Below are positions 19,823 through 29,309 of a DNA stretch of 64,000 nucleotides, piece by piece. The first letter of the stretch is position 1. Every line of letters starts with the position of its first letter. Origin of the DNA: Candidatus Epulonipiscium sp. (lineage in GTDB: Bacteria > Bacillota > Clostridia > Lachnospirales > Defluviitaleaceae). The notes beneath the pieces were generated by a model, which made no database searches, had not been told where the DNA came from, and was given only the letters and a program-made list of their open reading frames with translations. Where the stretch lies: assembly GCA_012521395.1 (NCBI GenBank), contig JAAYML010000092.1, forward strand, positions 1 through 64,000. The letters run 5' to 3'. Position numbers and translations under genes: made by a program.

Positions 19823-20444
19823 AGCTGGTATAATCTTCTAACATTCGGATCAATTCTTCTTCCCCATAGATTTCTATCCCTTTTTCCAGTTTATTCTGTT
19901 CTTCCAGAGGCAAAGAAGAAATCGGGGTTTCTGTAATTTCTTTTATTTCCGGATAACCTTCTTCATTATTAGAAAAAATCGTCACAAAACCGTTATAAAC
20001 TCCTAACACATATTGATTACTGTATTTTGAATCGATTTTTTTTCTTAACACCACTTTTTCACTGGAAAAAGAACTAACTTGCCAGTCGGAATAAAGTTCC
20101 TGCAACTCATCCCTTGTTAAATCCATAAGAAAATAGGGTGCTTTAACTCTTTCTTCAATCACTTTATTCCTGACCTCATCGTGATATTGATAAATCATCA
20201 AAGTTGATGAATTGATTTTGTCCTGCTTTCCTTGTACAGCAACGAACTCTTTCTCATGGACAGTCCTGTCCGGAATGGCCGCCTGAGAGCCTTTTTCCGG
20301 ACTAATATACTCAGAAATTTTTTTTCCATGGTCCAGATTACGGTTTTCTTTATTATATCCATGCATATATAAAGCATAGGCAAAAACAGAACTGATTAAA
20401 AAAACAAAGGCAGATAAAATCCATATTTTTCTTTGCATAATCAC
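19821..20444 (-). CDS. bofC: BofC C-terminal domain protein (sporulation)
   Basis: RDELQELYSDWQVSSFSSEKVVLRKKI, VLGVYNGFVTIF, PISSLPLEEQNKLEKGIEIYGEEELIRMLEDYTS; N-terminal TM. Confidence 0.75.
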   Translation of the reverse strand: MIMQRKIWILSAFVFLISSVFAYALYMHGYNKENRNLDHGKKISEYISPEKGSQAAIPDRTVHEKEFVAVQGKQDKINSSTLMIYQYHDEVRNKVIEERVKAPYFLMDLTRDELQELYSDWQVSSFSSEKVVLRKKIDSKYSNQYVLGVYNGFVTIFSNNEEGYPEIKEITETPISSLPLEEQNKLEKGIEIYGEEELIRMLEDYTS

Positions 20445-20454
20445 ATTAAACCTC

Positions 20455-20514
20455 CATACAGTGATTTGTTTATATCTTTTCCATTGTTTATCATTTTATA
20501 CCAATCACTGTATG
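20455..20514 (-). promoter_or_regulatory. Dyad with 12-bp perfect arms abutting the bofC RBS
   Basis: catacagtgatt (20455-20466) and aatcactgtatg (20503-20514); cctcc at 20451-20455 is the GGAGG of bofC. Confidence 0.5.
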
Positions 20515-20583
20515 AAAAATTGATTTATTCATTCATAACCGCGCCATATTCTGGTTCAGGTAGTCAGTCAGAATAAGTCATTA

Positions 20584-22197
20584 TCATTCCTGCATCATGC
20601 CCATTTTTGTTAATTTGCTATAAATCAATTCTCCTTTAGGAAGTAAAAAGATATCTTCCTTTGTTATCCCTCCAATAACAATTAAGAAACTGCAGTACAC
20701 CACAATAGAAAGGATAATAGAACCCATCGTAGCAAAAGTATTACTTTGACTTCCCCATAAAAAGAGTTTATAAAATATCCTGGAAAATATCCCCATAACA
20801 ACAGATGCCGCAATAGGTTTTACATAGGTACCCAATATATCAATTTTAACCTTTGTAACCTTCCTTACAGCCTTCATATCTAAAAAGGATATAATAATAT
20901 AGCAAATGACTGTACTAATTACTGCCCCTTTAATATTTAACAAAGGAACAGAAATGAGCAAATAATTAATAATTATTTTACAAGCTGTCCCGATAGCAGC
21001 ATTCCTTGCAGGGACCATAACTTTACCAACACCCTGTAAAATAGCTGTTGAAACTTGAACAACAGATAAAAATATAATTGCTATTGAACCAATTCTAAGC
21101 AAATCTCCCCCACCGGGGTAATTGGGAAAGAGCATTTTAAGAATTGGATCGCCCAATACAAACAAACCAACCATAGATGGCGCTGCAAGAATCATAGAAA
21201 CCCTTAAAGCTAAATTCACTTTATTCATCACAACTTTTCTTTCTTTTAAAGCCATGGAAGCTGCAATACTGGGAACAACTGCAGCTGCCAGAGCAGAAGA
21301 AATGGAAACTGGCAGATTTGTCAAAGTAACATATTTCCCCGTCAGCTGACCATATAACTCATTGGCTTCCATTTCAGACATTCCTAAAGATTGTAATATA
21401 GACATCACCATTTTTGCATCAATCAGATTCGTAATACTAAATATTGCCGTTCCAATAATAATAGGAATGGCTATTGAAAGAAGCGTTTTCAAAATATCCT
21501 GATAGGATTCATCGAAATGACTATCCGTTTGCTGGTTCACTCTTTTTAACAATCTTGGACGCAAAAGTATGTATAAAAGAATAAGAAATATAAGCCCTGC
21601 CAAGGCACCAATACCTGTTCCCATCGTTCCACCGGCTGCCGCATATTCCATTCCTTTTTTAAGAAAAGCAGCAGCTAAAACAATACTAAAAACTGCATTA
21701 AATAGCTGTTCAATGATTTGGGAAATCGCTGTAGGCACCATAGTATTCATACCTTGATAATAGCCTCTAAAAGCCCCCATAATAGCAACAATCAATAAGG
21801 TTGGTGCTAAAGCTTTCATAGAATAAACAATCCGGGTGTTATTTAAAAGCTTTGCAATCGGTTGTGCCCCAAACCAAAGGATTAAACAACAAGTAAGACC
21901 TGTTGAAGCAGCCAGCATTAAAGCCGTCTTAAAAACCTTATGAGCACTTTTATATTCTTTTAATGCCATCCGTTCCGATACCATTTTAGAAATAGCCGCA
22001 GGCAAGCCTCCCGATGATATGACAAAAAAGAATAAATAAATATTAAATGCTATACCATAAAGACCATTGCCATCATCGCCAATCATATTGGTAAGAGGCC
22101 AGCGGTAAATAAGACCCATCAAGCGGACAATTAAACTTGCAATAGCCAAAACCGCTGCTTGCTTAACCAGTTTTCCCCCGGAATTTTTTTTCTTCAT
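20584..22197 (-). CDS. spoVB: Stage V sporulation protein B-like MOP flippase (polysaccharide biosynthesis family)
   Basis: KQAAVLAIASLIVRLMGLIYRWPLTNMIGDDGNGLYGIAFNIYLFFFVISSGGLPAAISKMV; 12-14 TM. RBS-supported ATG at 22197. Confidence 0.82.
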   Translation of the reverse strand: MKKKNSGGKLVKQAAVLAIASLIVRLMGLIYRWPLTNMIGDDGNGLYGIAFNIYLFFFVISSGGLPAAISKMVSERMALKEYKSAHKVFKTALMLAASTGLTCCLILWFGAQPIAKLLNNTRIVYSMKALAPTLLIVAIMGAFRGYYQGMNTMVPTAISQIIEQLFNAVFSIVLAAAFLKKGMEYAAAGGTMGTGIGALAGLIFLILLYILLRPRLLKRVNQQTDSHFDESYQDILKTLLSIAIPIIIGTAIFSITNLIDAKMVMSILQSLGMSEMEANELYGQLTGKYVTLTNLPVSISSALAAAVVPSIAASMALKERKVVMNKVNLALRVSMILAAPSMVGLFVLGDPILKMLFPNYPGGGDLLRIGSIAIIFLSVVQVSTAILQGVGKVMVPARNAAIGTACKIIINYLLISVPLLNIKGAVISTVICYIIISFLDMKAVRKVTKVKIDILGTYVKPIAASVVMGIFSRIFYKLFLWGSQSNTFATMGSIILSIVVYCSFLIVIGGITKEDIFLLPKGELIYSKLTKMGMMQE

Positions 22198-22220
22198 AAT
22201 AATCCACCTCAATTAGACTC

Positions 22221-24044
22221 CTATTTTTTTCTTGCTTTTTTGCGCTCTCCACTGTTCAAAATTTTCTTTCTTATCCTCAGGCTTTTAGGTGTCACTTCCA
22301 GCAATTCATCGTCTTCGATAAACTCCAGACATTCTTCTAAACTCATCTTTTTTGGCGGCGATAGCCTTAAAGCTTCGTCTGAGCCCGCTGCCCTCATATT
22401 CGTTACATGTTTCTTTTTACATACATTCACTTCGATATCTTCGCCTTTAGGATTCTGTCCTACAATCATACCTTCATAAACTTTCGTTCCAGGTTCTATA
22501 AAAAGCATTCCTCTTTCCTGTGCATGATATAATCCATAAGTCACAGCTTCTCCTGTCTCAAAAGCAATTAAAGAACCCCATTGCCTTTTTTCAATATCCC
22601 CTTTATAAGGCGCATAACCATCAAATACTGCATTAATAATTCCATTTCCCTTTGTATCGGTTAAAAACTCTGAACGGTATCCAATTAATCCTCTTGAAGG
22701 AATGGAAAATACTAAGCGGGTGTAAGCGCCTTTTACAGAGCTCATACTAATCATTTCACCTTTTCTGCTCCCTAACTTTTCAATAACAGTCCCTACAAAT
22801 TCTTCAGGAACATCTACCGTAACCATTTCCATTGGCTCGTGAAGTTTTCCGTCAATTTCCTTATATAAAACCTCTGGTCTGGAAACCTGAAACTCATAAC
22901 CTTCCCTTCTCATGGTTTCTATCAATATAGAAAGGTGCAATTCACCTCTTCCGGATACCCTAAAGGCATCGGTAGAACTGGTTTCTTCTACTCTCAGACT
23001 GACATCGGTCTGCAGTTCTTTGAATAAACGTTCTCTCAAATTCCTTGAAGTCACAAATTTCCCTTCCTGACCAGCAAAAGGGCTGTCATTTACCAAAAAA
23101 GTCATGGCAATGGTTGGCTCTGATATTTTTACAAAAGGCAAAGGTTCAGGAAAATTTACATCACAAACTGTATCGCCAATATTGATATCTTCTATGCCAG
23201 ATATAGCAATAATATCTCCTATTTTGGCATTTTCTACAGGAATTCTTTTTAAACCTTCAAATTGATAAATTTTTGTGATTTTTACTCTCTTATTTTTATT
23301 TTCATCAATAGCATTGACTATGACCGCTTCCTGATTAACTTTTATGCTGCCTCTTTCAACCTTACCGATTCCTATTCTTCCTACATAATCATTATAGTCT
23401 ATGGTTGAAATAAGCAACTGTAAAGGTTCATCTTCGCTGCCTGCAGGAGCAGGTATATGCTTAATAATTGTTTCAAATAAAGGCTGCATATCTGTTCCCG
23501 GACTGTTTATATCCAGAGAAGCCGTACCATTCTTTGCAGAAGCAAATACAAAAGGACAATCCAATTGGCTTTCATCCGCGTCCAATTCAATGAATAAATC
23601 AAGAATTTCATCAATCACTTCTTCTGGCCTGGCCTCTGGTCTGTCTATTTTATTAATACATACAATTACAGGAAGTTCAAGCTCTAAAGCCTTTTTTAAT
23701 ACAAATTTCGTTTGAGGCATAGGGCCTTCAAAGGCATCAACCACCAGTATAACTCCATTAACCATCTTTAAAACCCGTTCTACTTCTCCTCCAAAGTCAG
23801 CATGTCCTGGTGTATCTATAATATTTATTTTAACATTTTTATAAAAAACCGCAGTATTCTTTGACAAAATGGTGATGCCTCTTTCTCTTTCCAGGTCATT
23901 GGAATCCAAAACTCTTTCTGCAATCTCCTGATTCTGTCTGAAAATACCACTTTGTTTTAAAAGTTCATCCACTAAACTGGTTTTCCCATGGTCGACATGG
24001 GCAATTATTGCAATATTTCTTATATCTTCTCTTTTTTGAATCAC
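22221..24044 (-). CDS. typA: Translational GTPase TypA/BipA
   Basis: [54 protein letters not shown]-terminal [14 protein letters not shown]. Confidence 0.97.
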   Translation of the reverse strand: MIQKREDIRNIAIIAHVDHGKTSLVDELLKQSGIFRQNQEIAERVLDSNDLERERGITILSKNTAVFYKNVKINIIDTPGHADFGGEVERVLKMVNGVILVVDAFEGPMPQTKFVLKKALELELPVIVCINKIDRPEARPEEVIDEILDLFIELDADESQLDCPFVFASAKNGTASLDINSPGTDMQPLFETIIKHIPAPAGSEDEPLQLLISTIDYNDYVGRIGIGKVERGSIKVNQEAVIVNAIDENKNKRVKITKIYQFEGLKRIPVENAKIGDIIAISGIEDINIGDTVCDVNFPEPLPFVKISEPTIAMTFLVNDSPFAGQEGKFVTSRNLRERLFKELQTDVSLRVEETSSTDAFRVSGRGELHLSILIETMRREGYEFQVSRPEVLYKEIDGKLHEPMEMVTVDVPEEFVGTVIEKLGSRKGEMISMSSVKGAYTRLVFSIPSRGLIGYRSEFLTDTKGNGIINAVFDGYAPYKGDIEKRQWGSLIAFETGEAVTYGLYHAQERGMLFIEPGTKVYEGMIVGQNPKGEDIEVNVCKKKHVTNMRAAGSDEALRLSPPKKMSLEECLEFIEDDELLEVTPKSLRIRKKILNSGERKKARKK

Positions 24045-24161
24045 CGTTTATCCCACTTTCCTTTTTAAAAATCTATCTTGTTAACTTACACATTTTATCA
24101 CAAAATGAATCTTTACTTCAATAAGCGAGTTTATACGTTTTATTATTCTTTAGACAAATAA

Positions 24162-24182
24162 TAACCCCCTGAAGGGGGAGTA
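24162..24182 (-). terminator. Intrinsic terminator downstream of the activase gene
   Basis: ACCCCCTGAAGGGGGA hairpin. Confidence 0.6.
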
Positions 24183-27100
24183 TTATGAACTGATTTCTTC
24201 AATATTATTTTTAATTTTTTCTATGCTTTGATGTAATCTTTCTACTTGCAGACAAAAAGTCTCAAGTTTTGCCTCAATGATTTGTGGAAATACATTTCCA
24301 TCCGTTTCAATCGATAAAAAAGGCAAAGCAGGATGCTTTTTCATCACCTTCTCTATTAATTGCTTGTTTGGAGATATGAGCAATTTCTTTGTATTCATTT
24401 TTTCACTGATAACCGCTTCTGCTATCCTGCCGGGCATACAGCCAAAAGGTCCAATAGATATTACCCCTGATACTTCATCGACGATTTCAGTAATGGCTGA
24501 ACCTATAGTTAAAATTGCTTCTCCTGTTAAAGCTGGAGAGATTAAATCTTTTACGTTTGAAATTATTTTATTCACTTCTATTACTTTATATTCATACAAG
24601 CCCGATTTAGCAAAGATTTGTTTAATCGTTTTTTCATAATAATTTTTAAAAAAACCCTTAATACTTGTACTGATTCTGTCCCTGAAAGTAGAATTTAAAG
24701 TAAAACGGTGCTTCTGAATATAATCTAAATAATACATCCATTCTTCAACCGGAGCAACTTTTACCATAATATTCTTTTGGGCTAACTTTTCGACTAACTT
24801 CTTTCTGGAAAAACGGTCTCTTCTTACATATATTTCTCCAACTAAAGCAACTTTTACAGCCTTTTCAACAGGCATTTTAATTTCAATGCTTTTTAATTTT
24901 AAGGCAGATGCTTCCAGTGTCTCTTTTAACTTCTTCCAGCTATCTTTACGGGCACTTAAAAGAATTTCCTGAGAGACTTCTTCATATATTTTCATTCCAT
25001 TTTCTTTATCTTTTGCTAAAACCAATATGGCACTCCTGATATCTTCCAATACATCAGAAATAATCACCGAATGCCAGCCTCTAAGCAAAAAATCCATCCC
25101 AAAGCCGGCATATCCATTTTCAGAGTTAAGAGAAAAGACTGCTAGATCTCTTATTTTAAGCTCAGCAATTAATTTTTTTATCAGGACACTGTATTGACCA
25201 AATCTACAAGGACCTGAAGTATCCGGCATAAAATACACCAATAATTCATCCTGATTTTTTCTTTCATTTAAATATTTCATTAAACTACCTATTGTTAACT
25301 GAAGCGGAAGACATTCTTTACAGGAAGAAAGGCCTCTTCCAATTTTTAATTCTTCTTCCCCCGGTTCCTCCAGGGCACTGGCTTGAATCCCTATATAATT
25401 AAACGTTGCTACCAATAGCTTAGAAGCCATGTCTCCCATAGAAGGTATAAGAACATGCACCCTTTGATCATTAAGAGAATAACTTTGACCACTGGAATCA
25501 TAAACCTGGGCAAAGCCTTTCTTCATTTCTATCTCTGCAGGATAAAAGACATCCTGTTCGAGTGAACTTTTATGATCACTAAGCTGCTTATAGGACTTTA
25601 CAATATCAATAAAAGCTTCTATCCTGGTATCAATGCCCGCATCTGCTGTATGATTGTCAAGTTCTAAAACCAAAGAAGGCTTTTTGTCCATAATGCTTCT
25701 GAAATATCCGTTCAAAAAAGAATCAGGACCACAGCTAAAATTCGTAATATACACCCCAAATAATTGTGAATGTTTTTTTACCATCCGGGCAGCTTTCAAA
25801 ATAAGTTGTCCCATTGCCCAGTACATATTGTCTCCTGCTTCTTCTCCATCAGAAGGTAAAAAATCAAAGGGAATCATCACATAATTCCGTGTGGCAAATT
25901 TATTAGGAATGCCCATATTGCCCCAACTGCTAAAAGCATTATAAGGTCTGCCAAATAAAACAAAGGCTAATTTATCTTTTTCATCTTCCAAATCTAATAA
26001 TATTCTCTTTCCAATCTCCTTACATTTGTAATAAAAGTCCATTTGATTGTTCACGGCAATCTGGAAAGATTTTTTAGCAATTTCGACATCTTCATTTAAA
26101 TCTTTAGCCATTTTTATAAAGCTGTCCATTAAATCATCATAGCCTTTTGCAAAATCCAAAACTGGGCTTAAAACTGGCTTTTTAGCCAACTCATCAAAAC
26201 TGGCTTTTAAATAATAAGGTTCTCCCTGTACCAAAGGGCAAGTGACGCTAACTGGGAAACCATTTTTTACTTCTATAGATTTTATATGAGGAAGAAAATA
26301 AATATCCGGATCCTTTTTAATCAGATTTTCCAAAGCCCCATGGGATATTTCAACAGGATAACAAAAAGAAGCTCCCTTCCTTTCCATACCTTCTTTTTCC
26401 TTATCATCACTTAAAAGAATGTCATAACCTAAACCATAAAAGAACTGATAATAAAGAGGAAAAAATGTATTGGTCAGAAGAGATTTGTTAATTCCTATGG
26501 TCTTATTTTTTTTTGGGGCTAATCTGACTGCTCGCATCCTGCTATATTCTTCAAAAATCATTTTTTCTCTTAAAAGGACATAATTCGTTTGAGTATTTTT
26601 TTCTTCCTGCTGCTCTGTCAGATTATAATACTTATTGCAGGCGCCACCAAAGGGATATATCTGATTATTGATTTCAATTCTTTGAATGATACATTTTCTG
26701 TCACATTTTTCTTTTCCTACGGCACATACAAACGGCTTTCTGTAGTTGACTTCTCTTAGGAATAATTCTTCTAAATCAAATTTTTGTGGTTCTATTAAAT
26801 TTAACTGGAGTTTTTCCTTAATATATAAGGCAGCACCAAAAGCTCCCATTAATCCTGGTTCCGGTGGGACAATAATTTCTTTTCCTGTAAGGGCAGCCAT
26901 GGCTATGGGTACTGCCTTGTTGTAGCATACTCCGCCTTGCATAAAAATCTTTTTTCCGATCTCCCTGTTCCCTTTAACTTTATTAATATAATTCATGCAT
27001 ATGGAATAGACCAGGCCTGCTACTATATCCTTTAATTCAATACCTTCCTGGATAGCATTTTTTATATCACTGCTGATAAATGCAGCGCATTGATCGTTAA

Positions 27101-28493
27101 AATTAGGCGGATTTTCACTTTCCAGGGCAATCTTTTCTATCTCCTTTGTATCGATAAATAAAGATTCTTTTGCAGCTTCTTCCAGGAAAGAACCTGTACC
27201 GGCTGAACAGGCTTCATTCATTGTATAATCTGCAGGCACTCCTTTGATAATGTAAGTATATTTTGCATCCTGACCACCAATTTCAAAAATTGTGTCTACT
27301 TCCGAATCAAAGTATAAAGCAGCCCTGGCATGAGCAATAATCTCATTTACGATACCCGGACTAAGGGCATGAAGGGCAGCAATTTGTCTGCCAGACCCCG
27401 TTACACCCAAACCAATAATCTCAACTGGAGAGGTCAGCTGTTCCTTAATGGCTTTATAACAGTTTTTGGAGGCTCTTATAGGGTCACCCATGGTTCTCAG
27501 ATAGCAAGAAGCCACAATAGCATTATCCTTTTTTCTCATTAAAACAGCTTTAGTTGTGGTTGAACCCACATCCAGACCCAAAATACACTGATCATAAGCA
27601 GAAGCTTCTTTTTTGGGAGCTTCCTTAAAAGTCACCTTATCCTTAAACAGATATAAAGGCTCAAGAAATGAAAAAGAACTTTTATGCTGATTTAACCAAT
27701 CTTCACTCATATCAATTGTTTGAGTCGGATGACTAAGGCCCCATAAAGCAGCACCCAAAGCTTCAAAACTGTCAGCATATGAAGGAATTATAACTTCTCC
27801 TAACTTTTTCTTAAGGTAATAAAGCATTCCTTCATTGTGTGAACAACCTCCAATGAATAAAATTTTCTTAAAAGAACTCTTTCTGACTAATTCAACAATC
27901 TTATCTGCCATCATTTCGCACAGACCAGCAATAACTCTGCCTTTATCTATATTTTTGTTAAGAGCATGGGTACAATCACTTTTACAAAAAACCGAACATC
28001 TCCCAGCCACCTTATAAGGTTCATTAAGACTTGCACAATCCCTGGCTTCTTCAAGCGTCATATTCATTCTTTTTAACTGTTGCAAAAAAAATTCTCCCGT
28101 TCCGGAGGCGCATTTATTTCCTGTATACAGATTAAATATTTTCCCTTCTTTGTCTATTTCATAAACTAAAAAACTCTCTCCCCCACCGCTTATAATAAGA
28201 TTTACCTCTTCAAGTCTTTTATCCCTTTGACGTATAAATTCAAATGCATATTCTATGGCTTCAACTTCAGAAATCGATGAAGCCCGAATCATCTTCCTGA
28301 ATTTCCGGCCAGTTATTGTAATTTTTTCAGGCAAGTCATCTTTATAAGCATTCATGATTTCCTGAATGATCTTTCTTGGATTTCCTTCATGGGAAACAGA
28401 AGCCTGTTTAATAACTCTGATATTATTCTTATCTTTTTCTATAAGAATTTCACCAATACTGGAAGCCCCAACGCATAAACCTAAAGATTTCAA
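24183..28493 (-). CDS. Giant 2-hydroxyacyl-CoA dehydratase activase-type protein (two ASKHA regions + DUF2229 / HgdB-like region)
   Basis: Second ASKHA QCILGLDVGSTTTKAVLMRKK; EIGGQDAKYTYI; NEACSAGTGSFLEE; long C-terminal 2-hydroxyglutaryl-CoA dehydratase-like region. Likely TTG start at 28493 behind GGAGGGAA (ORF to 28511). Confidence 0.85.
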   Translation of the reverse strand: MKSLGLCVGASSIGEILIEKDKNNIRVIKQASVSHEGNPRKIIQEIMNAYKDDLPEKITITGRKFRKMIRASSISEVEAIEYAFEFIRQRDKRLEEVNLIISGGGESFLVYEIDKEGKIFNLYTGNKCASGTGEFFLQQLKRMNMTLEEARDCASLNEPYKVAGRCSVFCKSDCTHALNKNIDKGRVIAGLCEMMADKIVELVRKSSFKKILFIGGCSHNEGMLYYLKKKLGEVIIPSYADSFEALGAALWGLSHPTQTIDMSEDWLNQHKSSFSFLEPLYLFKDKVTFKEAPKKEASAYDQCILGLDVGSTTTKAVLMRKKDNAIVASCYLRTMGDPIRASKNCYKAIKEQLTSPVEIIGLGVTGSGRQIAALHALSPGIVNEIIAHARAALYFDSEVDTIFEIGGQDAKYTYIIKGVPADYTMNEACSAGTGSFLEEAAKESLFIDTKEIEKIALESENPPNFNDQCAAFISSDIKNAIQEGIELKDIVAGLVYSICMNYINKVKGNREIGKKIFMQGGVCYNKAVPIAMAALTGKEIIVPPEPGLMGAFGAALYIKEKLQLNLIEPQKFDLEELFLREVNYRKPFVCAVGKEKCDRKCIIQRIEINNQIYPFGGACNKYYNLTEQQEEKNTQTNYVLLREKMIFEEYSRMRAVRLAPKKNKTIGINKSLLTNTFFPLYYQFFYGLGYDILLSDDKEKEGMERKGASFCYPVEISHGALENLIKKDPDIYFLPHIKSIEVKNGFPVSVTCPLVQGEPYYLKASFDELAKKPVLSPVLDFAKGYDDLMDSFIKMAKDLNEDVEIAKKSFQIAVNNQMDFYYKCKEIGKRILLDLEDEKDKLAFVLFGRPYNAFSSWGNMGIPNKFATRNYVMIPFDFLPSDGEEAGDNMYWAMGQLILKAARMVKKHSQLFGVYITNFSCGPDSFLNGYFRSIMDKKPSLVLELDNHTADAGIDTRIEAFIDIVKSYKQLSDHKSSLEQDVFYPAEIEMKKGFAQVYDSSGQSYSLNDQRVHVLIPSMGDMASKLLVATFNYIGIQASALEEPGEEELKIGRGLSSCKECLPLQLTIGSLMKYLNERKNQDELLVYFMPDTSGPCRFGQYSVLIKKLIAELKIRDLAVFSLNSENGYAGFGMDFLLRGWHSVIISDVLEDIRSAILVLAKDKENGMKIYEEVSQEILLSARKDSWKKLKETLEASALKLKSIEIKMPVEKAVKVALVGEIYVRRDRFSRKKLVEKLAQKNIMVKVAPVEEWMYYLDYIQKHRFTLNSTFRDRISTSIKGFFKNYYEKTIKQIFAKSGLYEYKVIEVNKIISNVKDLISPALTGEAILTIGSAITEIVDEVSGVISIGPFGCMPGRIAEAVISEKMNTKKLLISPNKQLIEKVMKKHPALPFLSIETDGNVFPQIIEAKLETFCLQVERLHQSIEKIKNNIEEISS

Positions 28494-28688
28494 ATTCTTC
28501 CCTCCATTCATCAGTTCTTATTTGAGATTTTATCCAGTTTTGCGAGGCTTCAAACATTTAAATCGCTACTTTTTATACAGGTTATACAGGCTTATCAGCT
28601 TTTTATTTTGAATACAAAAATTGAATTTGGGGAATCTTACTAATAAACTCTTCTGATAAAATGTTATTATTAAGAAAGAAGGGCTTTT

Positions 28689-29309
28689 ATGGAAAGAATT
28701 CATTTTAAAAGACTCCCTGAGCATATAGGTATTATACCTGATGGAAACAGGAGATGGGCACTGGCACACAATAAAGAAAAACACGAAGGCTATAAATATG
28801 GAATCAAACCTGGATTTGAATTATATGAAATCTGTCTAGAATATGGCATTAAAGAAATGACTTTTTATGGTTTTACTCAGGACAATACAAAAAGGCCTGC
28901 AGTTCAAACCAGGGCCTTTCAGGAAGCCTGCGTAGAAGCCGTAATGAAATTGGCTGACAGAGATGCTAACTTAATGGTCATCGGAAATACAGATTCTCCC
29001 CTTTTCCCAAAAGAACTCCTTCCTTTTGCCAATAAAAGAGTCCTTTTTGGTAAAGGACTCATCAACATAAACTTTTTAGTAAATTATGGATGGAAGTGGG
29101 ATTTAATGAATAATGCATCAAAAGCTATTCCCAGGATTGATTTGATTATCCGCTGGGGAGGAAGACGCAGATTAAGCGGTTTTTTACCAATACAATCGGT
29201 TTATGCAGATTTTTATGTGATTGATGACTTATGGCCAAATTTTAAAAGAAATCACCTGGATGAAGCCCTTTTATGGTATCAAAATCAAGATATTACACTG
29301 GGGGGATAA
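28689..29309 (+). CDS. Cis-prenyltransferase (undecaprenyl diphosphate synthase-like), short and divergent
   Basis: HIGIIPDGNRRWA (motif I) and DLIIRWGGRRRLSGFLPIQSVYADFYVIDDLWPNF (motif V-like). Confidence 0.85.
   Translation: MERIHFKRLPEHIGIIPDGNRRWALAHNKEKHEGYKYGIKPGFELYEICLEYGIKEMTFYGFTQDNTKRPAVQTRAFQEACVEAVMKLADRDANLMVIGNTDSPLFPKELLPFANKRVLFGKGLININFLVNYGWKWDLMNNASKAIPRIDLIIRWGGRRRLSGFLPIQSVYADFYVIDDLWPNFKRNHLDEALLWYQNQDITLGG

Noticed and set aside
24277-24639. 120-aa plus-strand ORF inside the activase gene
   Set aside because: Antisense shadow ORF; no independent expression signal.
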